The translations under genes were made by a program, and so were the position numbers. A DNA stretch of 64,000 bases from positions 79,348,463 to 79,412,462 of the forward strand of contig CM072513.1 of NCBI GenBank assembly GCA_036898135.1. Direction: 5' to 3'. Each line of letters opens with the position of its first letter. Within the stretch, counting starts at the first letter, position 1. Of the stretch, positions 11,052-22,407 are shown piece after piece. The notes under the pieces are model-generated. The model did not search any database, was not told where the DNA came from, and was given only the letters and a program-made list of their open reading frames with translations. Source of the DNA: Oncomelania hupensis (lineage: Eukaryota; Mollusca; Gastropoda; Littorinimorpha; Pomatiopsidae).

Positions 11052-12356
11052 TGTCACACTATCTTTTACACGGCTATGGATCATATGTAGTCCAGCCACT
11101 TGATAACTGTTAAAATCACACATTTATTTCTTCTACTCTATACAAGATCTTCTATGTACTAATCTACCTTAAAAAGTCATGAGTCACTGCAAATAATTCG
11201 ATCGCTGATAGTCTAGGCAGCTGTTAGGTCTTCATCGGGCACTGGCTACTACAGTTATTGAAGATTGGACTACTGTGGTCCGTTTTACTATAGTTTCTGA
11301 AGAGTGGACTACTGTGGTCCTTTTGCTAGCAGTTTTTGTGCACTTCTTCTGTGTCACTTAACTGTCAAGTCATGGGTTTGAAGTCCTTCGTTGAGGTAGC
11401 TTCTGGTACACGCTGTGTCTTCGTGTAGTTTGGTCCCTTGCCACGCTGTGGGGTCTTGCAGGGTGTTTTCCAGGGTTGCCCTCTCAGTCTTGTGCTGTAG
11501 AGGCTAAACAGCCAACTTGGTTTTCCTGTGGAGTTGGGCGCACGGGATATCTCGCCTGCTCGTCGTTAATATAAGAGACGAAATTCTGCACAACCTTGAA
11601 TAATAGCTCTGTGCAGAGCGTCTCACTGAAAGCCAAAGTAGCCCTCAGTGATAGCTCCACATCTCTATACATAAGCGACGAACATTCCGCTACGTCCGTG
11701 GTCCACTGGAATCTCAACTCTAATTTTCTATACATACATAAATATAACTATGGCTAACTACACACATACAGAATTAATAATATTATAAACATTCACTGGT
11801 ACAGCCACTGGTCTGCAAACATACATATAGGTTCAACAACAGTGGTTCCGTACATAATTCAAGATGGCGTCGGCCGGTCGTGCTTAACACGTGTTCAGCT
11901 TATCCACGTGGTAAGGCAAATTCGGATTAACAATTCACATCTATGCATAGCAAATTCCACAAACATAATTTCAACAATAATATAAATATATCACGATGAA
12001 ACAGAAGTATGTTCATTTACCTGTTTTGACAAAGTCAGGCTCGTGGCTACTTGATAGAATTCTAAGATTCAAAAGTCCTGTTTCCTGGTCTATGAGTGAA
12101 GATATTTCTCTGCTCCGGTCTAGCTGTGTAGACTTCGGTATCTTTCCTAGCACTGACTTAAGCTAGGCTAGGTTTTGACCCAGTCAGAACCGGCTCTAAC
12201 CGCTCTGCCTGAGCCCCATTGGTTACAACTATTCCGAATCACGCACACAGTGCTGACTTCACTACACTGTCTGCGTCAAACTCGCTGAGTGTGTACCTCC
12301 GTATACTGTAATCTCTGCTGTGTAATACACTAACTTTCTAAGTCGGTTTCGTGACA
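11052..12356 (-). mobile_element. Candidate large solo LTR (minus orientation)
   Basis: The ends are inverted TGTCAC (11052-11057) and GTGACA (12351-12356). On the minus strand an AATAAA lies about 75 bp before the TG...CA end, as in an LTR. No coding region or flanking duplication was found. The assignment is tentative. Confidence 0.3.
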
Positions 12357-13195
12357 GTACCTTTAAATCACTTTTTAATATAGTACAATCCCCTGAAGTG
12401 ACAAATCTTATAATGTAAAATCCTTGGGTTCGTCCAGGAAACAGAGCTCAATCAATTATTTCTCCAAAACTAGTGAACAGAAATCAATGATCTTCGATAT
12501 ATGTGTCAATCTTTTAGGTATGTACCAGTACACAAAAGGGCTTTAATTTAATCGAAAAGGTATTTAATTAATTATTGCATTGATTTGATTATAACACTCC
12601 TGACGATATTGGTCGTGGAGGACCCATATGTATCAAACAGTCTCATATGTGATTATTCTTTAACCGATGACATGGGTCATACAAGGCCCATGTAGCTCAA
12701 AATTGCAGAAAGCTGCTTATTCTTCTCCAGATGATACGTACGGGACTTCCACACTTTTCATAGAGAACTGCTGTACAAATGGATAACTTAGTTTGCAGGC
12801 TGACCGTAACAATCAAGGCACAGTCGCGTCCCAGGCCCACAGTGCCTCATAGTAGCAAAGAGCTTATTGATAGTCTTTGATAGTAGCAAGCCTTATATCT
12901 TAGCTAAGAGTAAGGATGTTAGATAGGATAGATAAGAGAGCTCTACTGCTGCTTTAACTGGGGACTTCCAGGAGTGGCTGGGGTCAAGGGGGTCAGTCTG
13001 GCCCCCAAACAAAAGGAAGGATTTCGTGTGCAGCTGCACAGCAGTATAGGTCTAACGCGAGTAATGTACTTTTGTTTTAGGGGCTTGTTGTTATAGTAGT
13101 AGTGACGTAAGACATCATATCGCTGCCACTCTTTCGACGGTTGCAAATATGGAATTAAGATAGATTGATCTTTCATATATATTCCGTTTTTGTGT
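12357..13195. other. No gene recognised
   Basis: Mixed-composition DNA with no supported gene or repeat. Confidence 0.5.
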
Positions 13196-13199
13196 TGAT

Positions 13200-13395
13200 C
13201 TTGAAGGTCAGGGTCATTTTAGGCCTTTTAAAAACATATCAAAAAATAGGTCGTCGTACAGTGGAATGGCTGTTTAACCAATAGTATGCAACATTTGGTT
13301 ATTTGATCAGACATGCATGAGATCACGTGACGGTCAAGGTTTCCCAAGATCAAGGTCACTGAAGGTCAAGGTAATCCCAAGGTCACTGGGTTTTG
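13200..13395. repeat. Cluster of AGGTCA-like half-sites
   Basis: AAGGTCA or GGTCA motifs recur about six times, mostly in one orientation, with four of them between 13325 and 13390. AGGTCA is the half-site of nuclear hormone receptors, but such repeats can also be simple degenerate tandem DNA. Confidence 0.45.
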
Positions 13396-13744
13396 TTTTT
13401 GGGCATAATACAACTTTTGCTGTACTTTATTTGATAGTACATGAGTGTATTTGGAAATGCCCAGTTTCCATAAGACAATTGGATTACTTCCAATCCAGGG
13501 ATAATTAATTATATTTACTTCCCCTGGACTCGGCAAGGAGTAAACAACCATTAATATGATTGTTCTGCTGTTTCACTAAAGGTGGGACAAGCATATCGCA
13601 TTGCATGGGTTGGTACAATCCCACAGATAAATGCCTTATAAAAGCACGGGTACAGAGTACACGTGTGTTCAGTTCAAGTAGTGTATCTATATATCCATAT
13701 ATTAAACGGATTATTATATTCTGTGATTTTAGTTTTTGAGAGTT

Positions 13745-13984
13745 ATAATCTAATTATTTATTTTTGTTTTCGTTTGATGGTTCATCGACAAGGCGTGATC
13801 GAGACACTGTCTTAATGGATTGGGCACCCTACAAAGTAATGCATTATTATTAATAATAATTTTAAATATATACAATCGGCATATGAATAATTAAAACAGA
13901 TTAATTTTCGGTGATCTTATTTTGTGCGTTTGTGAGTGAGTGAGTGGGTGTGTGTTTGTGTGTGTAGGTGTGTGTGTGTGGATG

Positions 13985-14043
<59 letters not shown>

Positions 14044-14380
14044 GGGAGAGAGAGAGATTTGTATTGTCATTGGATGTTGCTTCGGCGAGGCGTGATCCCG
14101 GCACTTTCTCAATCGATTGGGGCACCCCACAAAGTAATGCATGATTATTATTCGTAATTTCGATGTATACAATCTGCATATGAATAATTAAAACAGGTTA
14201 ATTTTCCGTGCTGTTATTTCTTTTGTGAGTTATAATTAAATATTGTTTTCGTTGGATGTTGCTTCGGCAAGGCATGATCCAGCCACTTTATTAATCGATA
14301 AAGTAGGCCTAATGCCTGATTAGTATCCTTATTTTCAAATGTATGCTTATACAATCGGCAGATGGATTTTCTATATGCTG
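13745..14380 (+). repeat. Three degenerate tandem units with an internal (TG)n
   Basis: Each unit begins near a GTTTTCGTTGGATG-like phrase, then has (A)AGGCGTGATC, a (CA)AAGTAATGCAT segment and ACAATCGGCATATGAATAAT. Copies start near 13765, 14068 and 14240. Unit 1 is lengthened by a TG microsatellite at about 13925-14041. A weaker relative starts near 16493. Confidence 0.75.
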
Positions 14381-14947
14381 GGACAACCCCCGCAAATAGT
14401 GCTTAATTAGCGGTGAATCCAGGTATTGTGCCTTATTATCTAGGCATACCCATGTGTGCAAACAGTATATGAAGAAAGTGCATTATGTGTTTTATATATA
14501 CTAGCAGTTATTACCCGTCCAAATAAATTTTTGATGACCCATTTGCTGGGCCTGATGTTATATGCCCGTTTCAAAAATTTTCCTGGAAGTGACTTTTTTT
14601 GTGCATTCTGCAGCATTTTGTCATTTTATGTTTGTTTTTAATCTGAAGAAGAGCAAAGCACGAAAATTCATTTGTCTTGTATTGTTGTATAATTAAAAGT
14701 ATCTATTATATTTTGTTGTTGTGTTGCTGATTTTATGCCCGTTATAGGTTATCTTTGGGTGTCCAAGCTGTCAGCCACTGAGTGAAGTCAAATTTATTTG
14801 AGACTATAATGTTCCATTGTAGCCTACATAGTGTATAGTTTATGTTGTGGTGTTGGTACAATAACTACATGTAGGAAATATCAATTGCCTGAAAGTGGAA
14901 GAAATTGTAAACACAACAGGAACTGCTAAGTATTTTGAAAGTAAAAT
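14381..14947. other. No gene recognised
   Basis: AT-rich sequence; no coding or repeat signal supported. Confidence 0.5.
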
Positions 14948-15230
14948 ACAATTATATGTTTATCTTTAATCTATGTCTCTTTTTAGTGATTCACCACTGA
15001 CAGTGCACTTCAGCCTTCCACTTCCAGAATCATAAACACAACTAAGATATACAGTATATCAAAGATACTTTTAATTAACATTAGCTCGAAAATTAATTCA
15101 CATTGTATAAAAGTATCTTTGATATAATAATCTTTGTTGTGTTTATGATTCTGGAAGTGGAAGGCTGAAGTACACTGTCAGTGGTGAATCACTAAAAAGA
15201 GACATAGATTAAAAATAAACTTATAATTGT
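14948..15230. repeat. Long near-perfect inverted repeat (hairpin)
   Basis: The left arm 14948-15073 and right arm 15108-15230 are reverse complements with roughly eight mismatches over about 125 bp, around a 34-bp AT-rich spacer. No open frame, Pol III boxes or clear target duplication was found. It may be a foldback MITE or a small-RNA hairpin. Confidence 0.9.
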
Positions 15231-15904
15231 AATAAAACACAATAATCATTTATTTGAGGAGAACAGCATTACTGATTTATTGCACATGCATGTGATTAAA
15301 ACAATAAGGCAATGCTATCACTGCATGCACAGAACTTTTTTCCTTATAATACATACCAATGAAATACCAAATTGAGGCAATCATAAAAAAAAGCACCAAG
15401 CCATGTAAATGTAAATATGGACCTTTAGTCCCTACAGATATTTATTTGGGAACAATTCAGTTTTAATTTAGATTCTAAATATTTATTTTTAATGTAAAGT
15501 TTGCTCTTAATTTAATATTTTTTTCTGATGAATCGAATGACAATTAATTATGCTATGAAATTTACAATAAAACTATAATGTTATTTTCTAAATGTTTTTT
15601 TTTTTAAACAGACCTACCTATACCTAATTTTTTTTTAAAAAGCATAAGATGTTAAGTGTTCTAAGAAGTACACGCATCATGGATAAATGAAAAAAAAAAG
15701 AATATGAAGCAGTTATTAATACCCGTGCTATGATTTTATTTTTATTTATAATATTTATTTTTATTTTTTTTTTTTTTTAGCATTTTACTTGCACCTCGTT
15801 TTGTTTTTCAGTTGCTTCTGTTCCGCTCTTTTTCTTTATTATCTATATCTCTCTTATATCTCTCTCGCTCTGTATTATTAAATTTTATTTTTAAAAAAAA
15901 AAAA
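15231..15904. other. AT-rich stretch, nothing recognised
   Basis: Many A/T homopolymers and no gene. Confidence 0.6.
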
Positions 15905-15977
15905 GGACTAATCGAGATTCGAACCCGGGTCTCCTTATTGACAGTCAAACGCCTTATCCATTGAACCACTGGATGCT
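15905..15977 (-). pseudogene. tRNA-like pseudogene or SINE head (Arg-like)
   Basis: The minus strand has A box-like GTGGTTCAATGG, an AAGGCGT D-arm end and a B box GGTTCGAATCTC, the pattern of a tRNA-Arg-type gene. The acceptor stem and most of the anticodon stem do not pair. A run of T on the minus strand follows (plus-strand A run at about 15892-15904), like a Pol III terminator. Probably a decayed tRNA or SINE start. Confidence 0.55.
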
Positions 15978-16578
15978 ATAATTCTCTAAACTGATTTTAG
16001 GTCCCATATCATAAAACATGTTGAACCCGTCGATTTTAATAGTGTTATAAACTTGAAACTGGGTTAAACAACAATATAGCGAACGCCGATCGATTAAAAT
16101 CGATTTGGAATAAAATACGAAATCCTTGGTAGAAATGGTATGCGGAAATGATGGCAGGGCTAAGGACAAAAATGATTGGTTCTAAAAATACCGTCTCACA
16201 CATGTGTTTTTACAGTGTTTTTGGACGCAGTAAAATGCAAACTAAAGCCGTTTTGCGATCGAAAAGAATGTTAAGTTTCGTTGTATCGGCAGCGGGTGAT
16301 CGAGCGCCGAATGGCAAAACTCGCGTGGAAGCAATTATATGGACAGTTCAGCTGTAATCTGTAAAACTTGGAGCCAACTGAAGCTCGAAATTAACTTCAC
16401 AACAAAGCCGCTGGTTGGCTAAAACGGCCCCTCGTGATCTGAAAAGGCTGCTCGATTAATATATAGATATGTCAGATGTAATTCATTTTTGTCTTCGTTG
16501 GATGCTGTGTTCACAGTGCGTGAGTCACTGTCTCAATGAGATACTTTTTATCCACAATAGGGTGGTTGATTGTTCATA
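15978..16578. other. No gene recognised
   Basis: Unique sequence, apart from a weak relative of the 13.7-14.4 kb tandem unit near 16490-16540. Confidence 0.45.
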
Positions 16579-16580
16579 TA

Positions 16581-17373
16581 CAGTGGAACCTCCGGTATCC
16601 GGCTCTCTGGTATACGACTCCCTCCGTTATGTGACCTGAAAACTTCTGACGGATTCACTTCCAATAATAAATGACCTCTGGTATGCGACAACCTCGTTTA
16701 TGCGACCAGCGACCGTGTCTTAAGCCCTTTATACGACCGTCTTAAGGCAATTTAAAAGAGATATCAGTTAATTTGCTGTCTGTACCTTTCGTTTTTTCTC
16801 TCATGTTAGTGTACGCCTGCTGTTGTCTGGTATTTCCGGTTCGCAAATAAGGGACATTACTCGCCTACACTGGCTGTCAAAATGGCGTCGCGCAAGAGGA
16901 ACGTTTTGAGTTTGGCAGAGAGAATGAAAGTGATTGAAAGAAGTGAAAATGGGGAGAGTTGTTTGTCTATTGCAAGAAGTTTAGACGTTGGGAAGACCCA
17001 AATTCAGCTCATCATAAAGGATAAGGAATCTGTGAAACTACGATGGGATAGTGGAGAAAGTGGCGAAAAGGAAAACATCGAAACTGAAAGCTTCTGCACT
17101 GAGAGACTTGGATGAACGCATCTGGCAGTGGTTCGACTGTTTTCTATTTTTGAAGTTGTGAATAAAAGACAAAGCTAAAAATGAAACATGTTTTACAGTT
17201 TCCTTTGTCAGAGAATATATGCTGGTGAGTGTGAAAATTATGACTACATACCCTTCCGAGCCTGACCCCCCCTCCCCCCCCCCCCCCACTCCTTGTTTCC
17301 GGTATAAGACCACCTCTATTATAAGACCGTTTTTTCTCAGATTTTGGACGGTCGTATACCGGAGGTTCCACTG
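16581..17373 (+). mobile_element. pogo/Tigger-like DNA transposon, internally deleted
   Basis: Terminal inverted repeats CAGTGGAACCTCCGGTAT are perfect over 18 bp at both ends, flanked by TA at 16579-16580 and 17374-17375, the tc1/mariner-pogo target duplication. Subterminal TATGCGAC-like motifs recur near both ends. At 793 bp, only the start of a transposase gene is left. Confidence 0.9.
16882..17115 (+). pseudogene. Tigger-like transposase N-terminus (CENP-B-type HTH)
   Basis: ATG at 16882 opens a basic segment (MASRKRNVLSLAERMKVIER) that continues as a helix-turn-helix with LSIARSLDVGKTQIQ, the psq/CENP-B DNA-binding domain of pogo-type transposases. After about residue 50 the family-like reading (KRKTSKLKASALRDLDERIW) is found in another frame, so a frameshift has occurred. 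The DDE catalytic domain is absent. Non-functional remnant. Confidence 0.82.
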
Positions 17374-17375
17374 TA

Positions 17376-17778
17376 GTATGCAAATAGATTTATTGGATTT
17401 CTCCCACAACCATCTGTAGGCCTACTATGGTGTACAATTATACATGGGATGCAATAATTTGTACCTGCTTGTGTTTATATAAATTATAATGTGTGTGTGG
17501 GGGGTGGGGTGGGGTGGAGTTGTAGTGGGAGAGGAAGGGGGGTGTAAGGCGTATACATATGCGTGTGTGAGCGAGAGCGCATGTGTTGTGTACTTGGGTC
17601 ATCAAGGCCCCCTCCCCTCTTTCCTCCCCCCCATCCCTGCCACCTCCACCCCACCCCAACTCTACGTACTCCCTACCCTCACCACACAACCTCGCTACCA
17701 CCACCACCCCAGCCCCGCCTTCCAAAATCCAATTACAGTACACGCATATCCCTGATTAATAACTAAAATATTGCTGGT
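17376..17778. repeat. G/T-rich then C-rich low-complexity DNA
   Basis: 17489-17540 is GT/GGGG-rich and 17607-17730 is CCCC/CCA-rich. Open frames here are compositional artefacts. Confidence 0.7.
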
Positions 17779-17961
17779 ATGTTTTGTGTGGTAGGTGTTC
17801 TGATCCTGCTACTGTTGTGGGCCTTCCTGCTTGGAGCTTACATTGGGACAGCCATGCATTCTGGAAACGTTTGGCTCTTCCATCCTAAACCGCAGTCCGT
17901 TGCGACTAATATCACCAATACCATCGATCGTCTCTACCAACATCACAACGGCTCTCGTTGA
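17779..17961 (+). CDS. Possible small single-pass membrane protein or terminal exon
   Basis: A 60-codon frame stands out from its neighbours by balanced base composition and codon use. Residues 4-25 are strongly hydrophobic (VVGVLILLLLWAFLLGAYIG), a good membrane anchor. A polar tail follows with an Asn-X-Thr site and an Arg-ending C-terminus. ATG at 17779 could be a start. Alternatively, GTGTGGTAG just inside could be a splice acceptor that makes this the last exon of a larger gene. I do not recognise the product, and it could be chance. Confidence 0.3.
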   Translation: MFCVVGVLILLLLWAFLLGAYIGTAMHSGNVWLFHPKPQSVATNITNTIDRLYQHHNGSR

Positions 17962-18292
17962 CTCAACCTCACCTATACTCTTACGTGGACAGTTTTTAAT
18001 ATTTTTTATGAGCATGTATTAAAATAGTCAAAAATCATACAGCACAATGTCTTCTCTCAAGCATGGCTACTGTATTACAGGCCTTTACACTTCTTGTTAG
18101 AAAATGTTTGTTCCAAACGCACAGCTTCTTGGACACAAATTGGACAGGTTCCGGTTTGAAGTTTTAGTTGACCTTTGCAATTTGAAGCAGGGGTTATTCA
18201 TGCATCATTGTCCCATCATACTTATTGGTATATTGCAAAACTTCAATGTCACAAAGCGTGGCATTGATCCAGCAAGCCCTAAACACCGACAG

Positions 18293-18755
18293 AACAGTTT
18301 GATTGAGCTTATTCTGGGGCAATTCGGGCTATTATGAGGCAATTTGGGCTACTATGTTTTCAAGCACAATAACTCGATCTGTGACAGTTTCTTCATCCCC
18401 TCTTCTCCACCCTCCCTCCCTCTTCCTTCCTCCCCCTACCTTCTCAATATTATGGTCAACATCATGGGTCCAGAGTCAAGTTCAGGATTGCAAGTTGTGA
18501 AGTATTCTACGTATGACAAACAACAGAACAGTTTGATGGTGCAATTCGGGCAACTATAAGGCAATTTGGGCTACTATGTTTTCAAGCACAATAGCTCGAT
18601 CTGCAACAGTTTCTTCATTTCTTCATGCCCCCTTCCTCCTCCCCCTCCCCTTTTTTCCTGCTCCCCATACCCTCTCAATATTATGGTCAACATCATGGGT
18701 CCAGAGTCAAGTTCAGGATTGCAAGTTGTGAAGTATTCTACGCGTACGTGGGACA
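18293..18755 (+). repeat. Tandem duplication, period about 221 bp
   Basis: GGCAATTTGGGCTACTATG occurs at 18339 and 18560, and the flanks match through to the AAGTTGTGAAGTATTCTACG segment of both units. The units differ mainly in a C/T-rich stretch. Non-coding. Confidence 0.92.
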
Positions 18756-19867
18756 ACTGAAAGGCACGCCATCTTTTATTTTGCCGTCAGTGTCACTAAT
18801 AGATATAGTAGGCCTATAATGGATGATTGTTATTCAAACTTACAGCTAGAGAATAAAGAAATGACAATTCTGCTGCCCCTTTTAAATTTATCCCACTTTT
18901 CTCTTTAAATATGGTCTTTTTGATTAGTTTAAACCACACCTCTCCCATCATTTTCAAAATACATATATTTTTTACTTTTCCTCACACATACAGAGAAGTA
19001 GAGAGAAAGAGGGAGAAAGAGAATGTGGGAATTTTAAAAAAGAGCACTTGGCAGGCCAATTGTAAATTTATAGACTGTTTGACCTGCACTAATAGAAACC
19101 AAGCCTCGGACAGTCCATGTATTCATTTCCTTTTGTGAGCTTGCGTACTAAGCTGGATTTGTAGACATACATACTACAAGTGTTTACTATAAACAGTGAC
19201 ATTTTCTCAAGCACTCAGAACCCCTTGACATGAATTCTTTCCTGACCTGTTGTGAGCATGAGCTCTCTCTAGCACTATAAATAATCTGGTGTTTCCTAAA
19301 TATTATTCATTCAGACACACAAATGCACATTTTCTCACCCACCCAGGTAACCTTAACATGCTTTCATTTTTTCGAGATGTAAGCATATACACACTTCTGT
19401 AACACTATAAATAATCAGGGTTTTTCTACTATATATACTATGCACACAGACACACCAACAACACTCACTCAAACACACATACAAGTAAATCCCACATTTG
19501 TTTGCTTAAATAGAGAACTTAGTATCAAATTCCCTACCTCATGCCTAGCCCCCCACTTATGATTTATATGTGACCTTAATGCGTCACTGCCAGTGCACAA
19601 TGGCCTTTTTAATTTGCAAGCTTTGCTGGAATGTCAATAGAACATATAGTTAAGATATCATGTGTCTTCGAGCTTTGGCTAAGGAAATAAATGGAAACTG
19701 TGACAAGCAGATTATTTTGTTTTAAAAGAAATGAAACGATCTCTTGATATGGTTTTGAGGAGGGTGTCTTTTATTTGTCATGTGAAAATTTTGTTCTTTT
19801 GCTTTAATGTTTATTCAACACTGTTTAATAACTGAACAGAATATTAAGCCAAAGATTAGATGTGGAG
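18756..19867. other. No gene recognised
   Basis: AT-rich DNA; two near-identical short phrases (CACTATAAATAATC) at about 19275 and 19404, otherwise nothing. Confidence 0.5.
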
Positions 19868-20036
19868 GTCTTATAACTTGCAACTAACTTGCAACTAACT
19901 TACAAATGACTTAAAATTGACTTATAGTTGACTTGCAACTAACTTACAGTTGACTTACATCTGACTTATGAAGAACTTAAAAAAATTAACTTTCCTAAGT
20001 ACTTCAAAAAAATTAACTTTCCTAAGTATCTTATAA
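19868..20036 (+). repeat. Degenerate minisatellite and a short tandem duplication
   Basis: About nine units of a 11-13-bp ACTTGCAACTA-like motif run from 19875 to 19980. They are followed by a tandem doubling of an AAAAATTAACTTTCCTAAGT segment (to about 20028). Confidence 0.8.
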
Positions 20037-20044
20037 TTAGTTGG

Positions 20045-21240
20045 TTAAGTAGTTTTAAGAATACATTTTGCATGTTTGTGTTTTTTAACTCTTTCCCTGC
20101 CAATCCACGATATATCGTCGATCTGAGCCGCCATGTTTGTGCCAATAGACGATATATCGTCGATTTCAGTATTCCGTTTCGTTCCGGTTTTTTGCGCAGT
20201 CCAATCCAAGTTTTATTTTAACCACAGAGAGATAACTCTTTCTACTTTCGTTCTCGATCGACACGCGCGTGGTTTCTTCAAATTGATTCGTTTTTAGAGT
20301 GGTTTTTTGTGCATTTTACTAAGCATTATGATGGGCACAATCGACAGTGTGTCAAACTCTGCTAATAATCAATATAATTTCAAACTGTAAAGTGTATTTT
20401 GATCCTAAATAAATTTTCTTTCTGGTGTGTGAAGCTGATTCAGTGATTGGAATTATTCCTCCAGATTTTTTTCATCACTGTGGTATGTAGAAATATTTTT
20501 ATTTTATTTTATCATTTCAAAAAGATCAACATGCTTTCAAAACACATATTTCAATAACATAATCAAATTAACATTTTTGTGTTTTTTTTCTTATTCTTCA
20601 CTCTTTTACCTTTAATTTGATATGAAATATGTCTATTTAACAACTATTATTGAAAGAACAGTAGCTTAAATGCCTAAGGTACTGAACTTTCTTTCTGGTG
20701 CCAGAGAAATGTCTGGCACAGACGTGGAAACATGCCTGGCAGGGAAAGAGTTAAGTTGCTCTTTGAATTTAATTCTTTCTTCTTTGGATTCAATTACATC
20801 ATTTTCTTTTAAACAGATGTCAAAGCTGTCACAATCTTTAGAAAATAATAGAGTTATATTTCTGGGTAAGAATCCAAACACTAATACCTGCATTTCTTCC
20901 ACTAACCCCTAACTTACTTAATATGTTTTGTTTTAATACATTGTTTTGTTCTGCACTGTAGTCATCAATAATAAATACAATATTTCCCCTTTTTCAAACA
21001 TATTATAGAAATAATCTAAATACTCACTATGCCTACCTCTTGGGTTACAAACAGAAACATTGTCATCAGTCCAAATATATTTACCTTCTAAATAAGTTTT
21101 ATTAACTATTGAATGATAAAACAAAATTATGTGATCAAAGTGTTTAAGGTAATATGTTTGCAGTAAATCTAATATGAACTGTTTTACCATAACAATTAGC
21201 ACTGACTATCATTCCACAGCGAGGATCTGAGATTTCAAGG
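20045..21240 (-). pseudogene. Packaging-ATPase-like gene (FtsK/HerA, A32 type), broken
   Basis: On the minus strand a degraded Walker A (ends GKT, near 21190-21205) is followed, after a one-base frameshift, by a LLQTYYLKHFDHIIL-type stretch. Then comes a Walker B, FIIDDYSA (near 20965-20990, in yet another frame), and downstream an NAGISVWILTQKYN segment (near 20870-20910) like the sensor/arginine region of viral packaging ATPases. At least two frameshifts and a stop break it. A piggyBac-type MITE at 20085-20754 interrupts the C-terminal region. On its far side the frame resumes for about 13 lysine-rich codons to a stop at 20045. Family role: powers genome packaging into capsids. Assignment rests on motif order; no search was run. 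Confidence 0.6.
20089..20750. mobile_element. piggyBac-type MITE
   Basis: A 14-bp perfect terminal inverted repeat CTCTTTCCCTGCCA is flanked on both sides by TTAA (20085-20088 and 20751-20754), the piggyBac target. Palindromic ACGATATATCGT motifs repeat just inside the left end. The 662-bp interior has no transposase. It splits the ATPase-like pseudogene, whose frame resumes across it. Confidence 0.88.
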
Positions 21241-21422
21241 ACGTCATTTTAATACAGTAAATCTGTTAATCTCCCATTTTCAATATTTAACTGAGCGTCC
21301 ATAATTACATACATGTATACAGTAATTGGTTCAGACTTGGTAGCAACAGCTTCTCTATGGAGCTCAATTATGATACCATCTGTTCCACTTTCAATTCTCC
21401 TCCCAGAACTGTGAAGTTCATT

Positions 21423-21499
21423 TATTTTATTTCATTTATTTATTTTATTTTATTTTTATTTTATTTTATTTACCTTATTGTCCCTTTTCCATAGGGAAA
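21423..21499 (-). mobile_element. Tail-only SINE S3 insertion in the capsid-like gene
   Basis: About 77 bp: the final ATTTCCCTATGGAAAAGGGA segment of SINE S3 plus its AAAAT-rich tail (minus strand). It is flanked by TTCATT at 21417-21422 and 21500-21505. The same 3' end terminates the full copy at 40115-40442. Confidence 0.8.
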
Positions 21500-22128
21500 T
21501 TCATTAGAAGGGACCGTTATAAAGTTTATCCACAAAGCAAACTTATTTACAAGGTAATCTTCCAGCCTTGTGCCATGTAAATGGAGGTCTTTAGAAATTA
21601 AATCAACTGTATCAGTCCTCAAACGACCCCCCCCCCCCCCCCCACCTAAAATCTTCCAAATCTCATCAAACTGCTGAAAAGGCAGCATTCCATTAGCAAA
21701 TAATTGATTAGGCTTGCCTTCAATCATGATCAATGCCTTTGTTATATTTGGATTTACAATCGCCTCACTGTCACGGTTGCAAACATATTCTTGTACAAAC
21801 AGCATCAGTATACCTTTAAAACTCCAAGCAGATGAATTCATATTAAGGTTTCATAAAGCCTTGCCTAGGTCTTTATTAAACTGTCTATAACCCACGATCC
21901 TGTCATAATAAATTGCTAGTTTGCCCTATTGATTTCTGATCATCCTACCGAGTTCAGAGTGCGTGACTAATTCATATTCAAGTGCAATATCTGAAATAAT
22001 ATAATGTAACTAGCGGCTGTGTCAGAAAGAATTATTCCTTGTGAGTAATCATTGAAAATAATTTCATAAGACAACCTGCCATTAAATGATCCTTGATGGA
22101 ATGGCAAATGACTGTGGAACAGTTCAAA

Positions 22129-22319
22129 CACACCAGCTCTAGGCCTATCTGAACAGCACTGTTTAGTGCCTCCACATTTTGCTTGCTGCGGGCTATTTAT
22201 AGCTTGCCTGCACCCTCCCTTCCAGTAAAAGGAAAGAAAAGGAAGCATCGGCGAAGCTATTTATAGCTAGCCTGGCTGACCTAACCTCAAAACTAAACAG
22301 CTTTGGTTGAGTCGCTGTG
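22129..22319. mobile_element. X-MITE copy 1 (4-bp TSD)
   Basis: 191 bp. The ends are CACACCAGCTC and the imperfect inverse GAGTCGCTGTG, flanked by CAAA at 22125-22128 and 22320-22323. Inside, GCTATTTATAGC palindromes occur twice. It matches 56017-56208 over its full length and splits the capsid-like frame. TIR style and 4-bp duplication recall Chapaev-type elements; this is inference. Confidence 0.85.
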
Positions 22320-22407
22320 CAAAATCCAGTGGAAAATAAAATCTGTTTTTGTACATCCCAGCTAATACATTTTTCTTTCGTTCATCATCAGAAGCATCAC
22401 CAGCTTT

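Noticed and set aside
13891..14179. Open frames with (HT)n repeats
   Set aside because: Direct translation of the TG microsatellite; no other coding signal.
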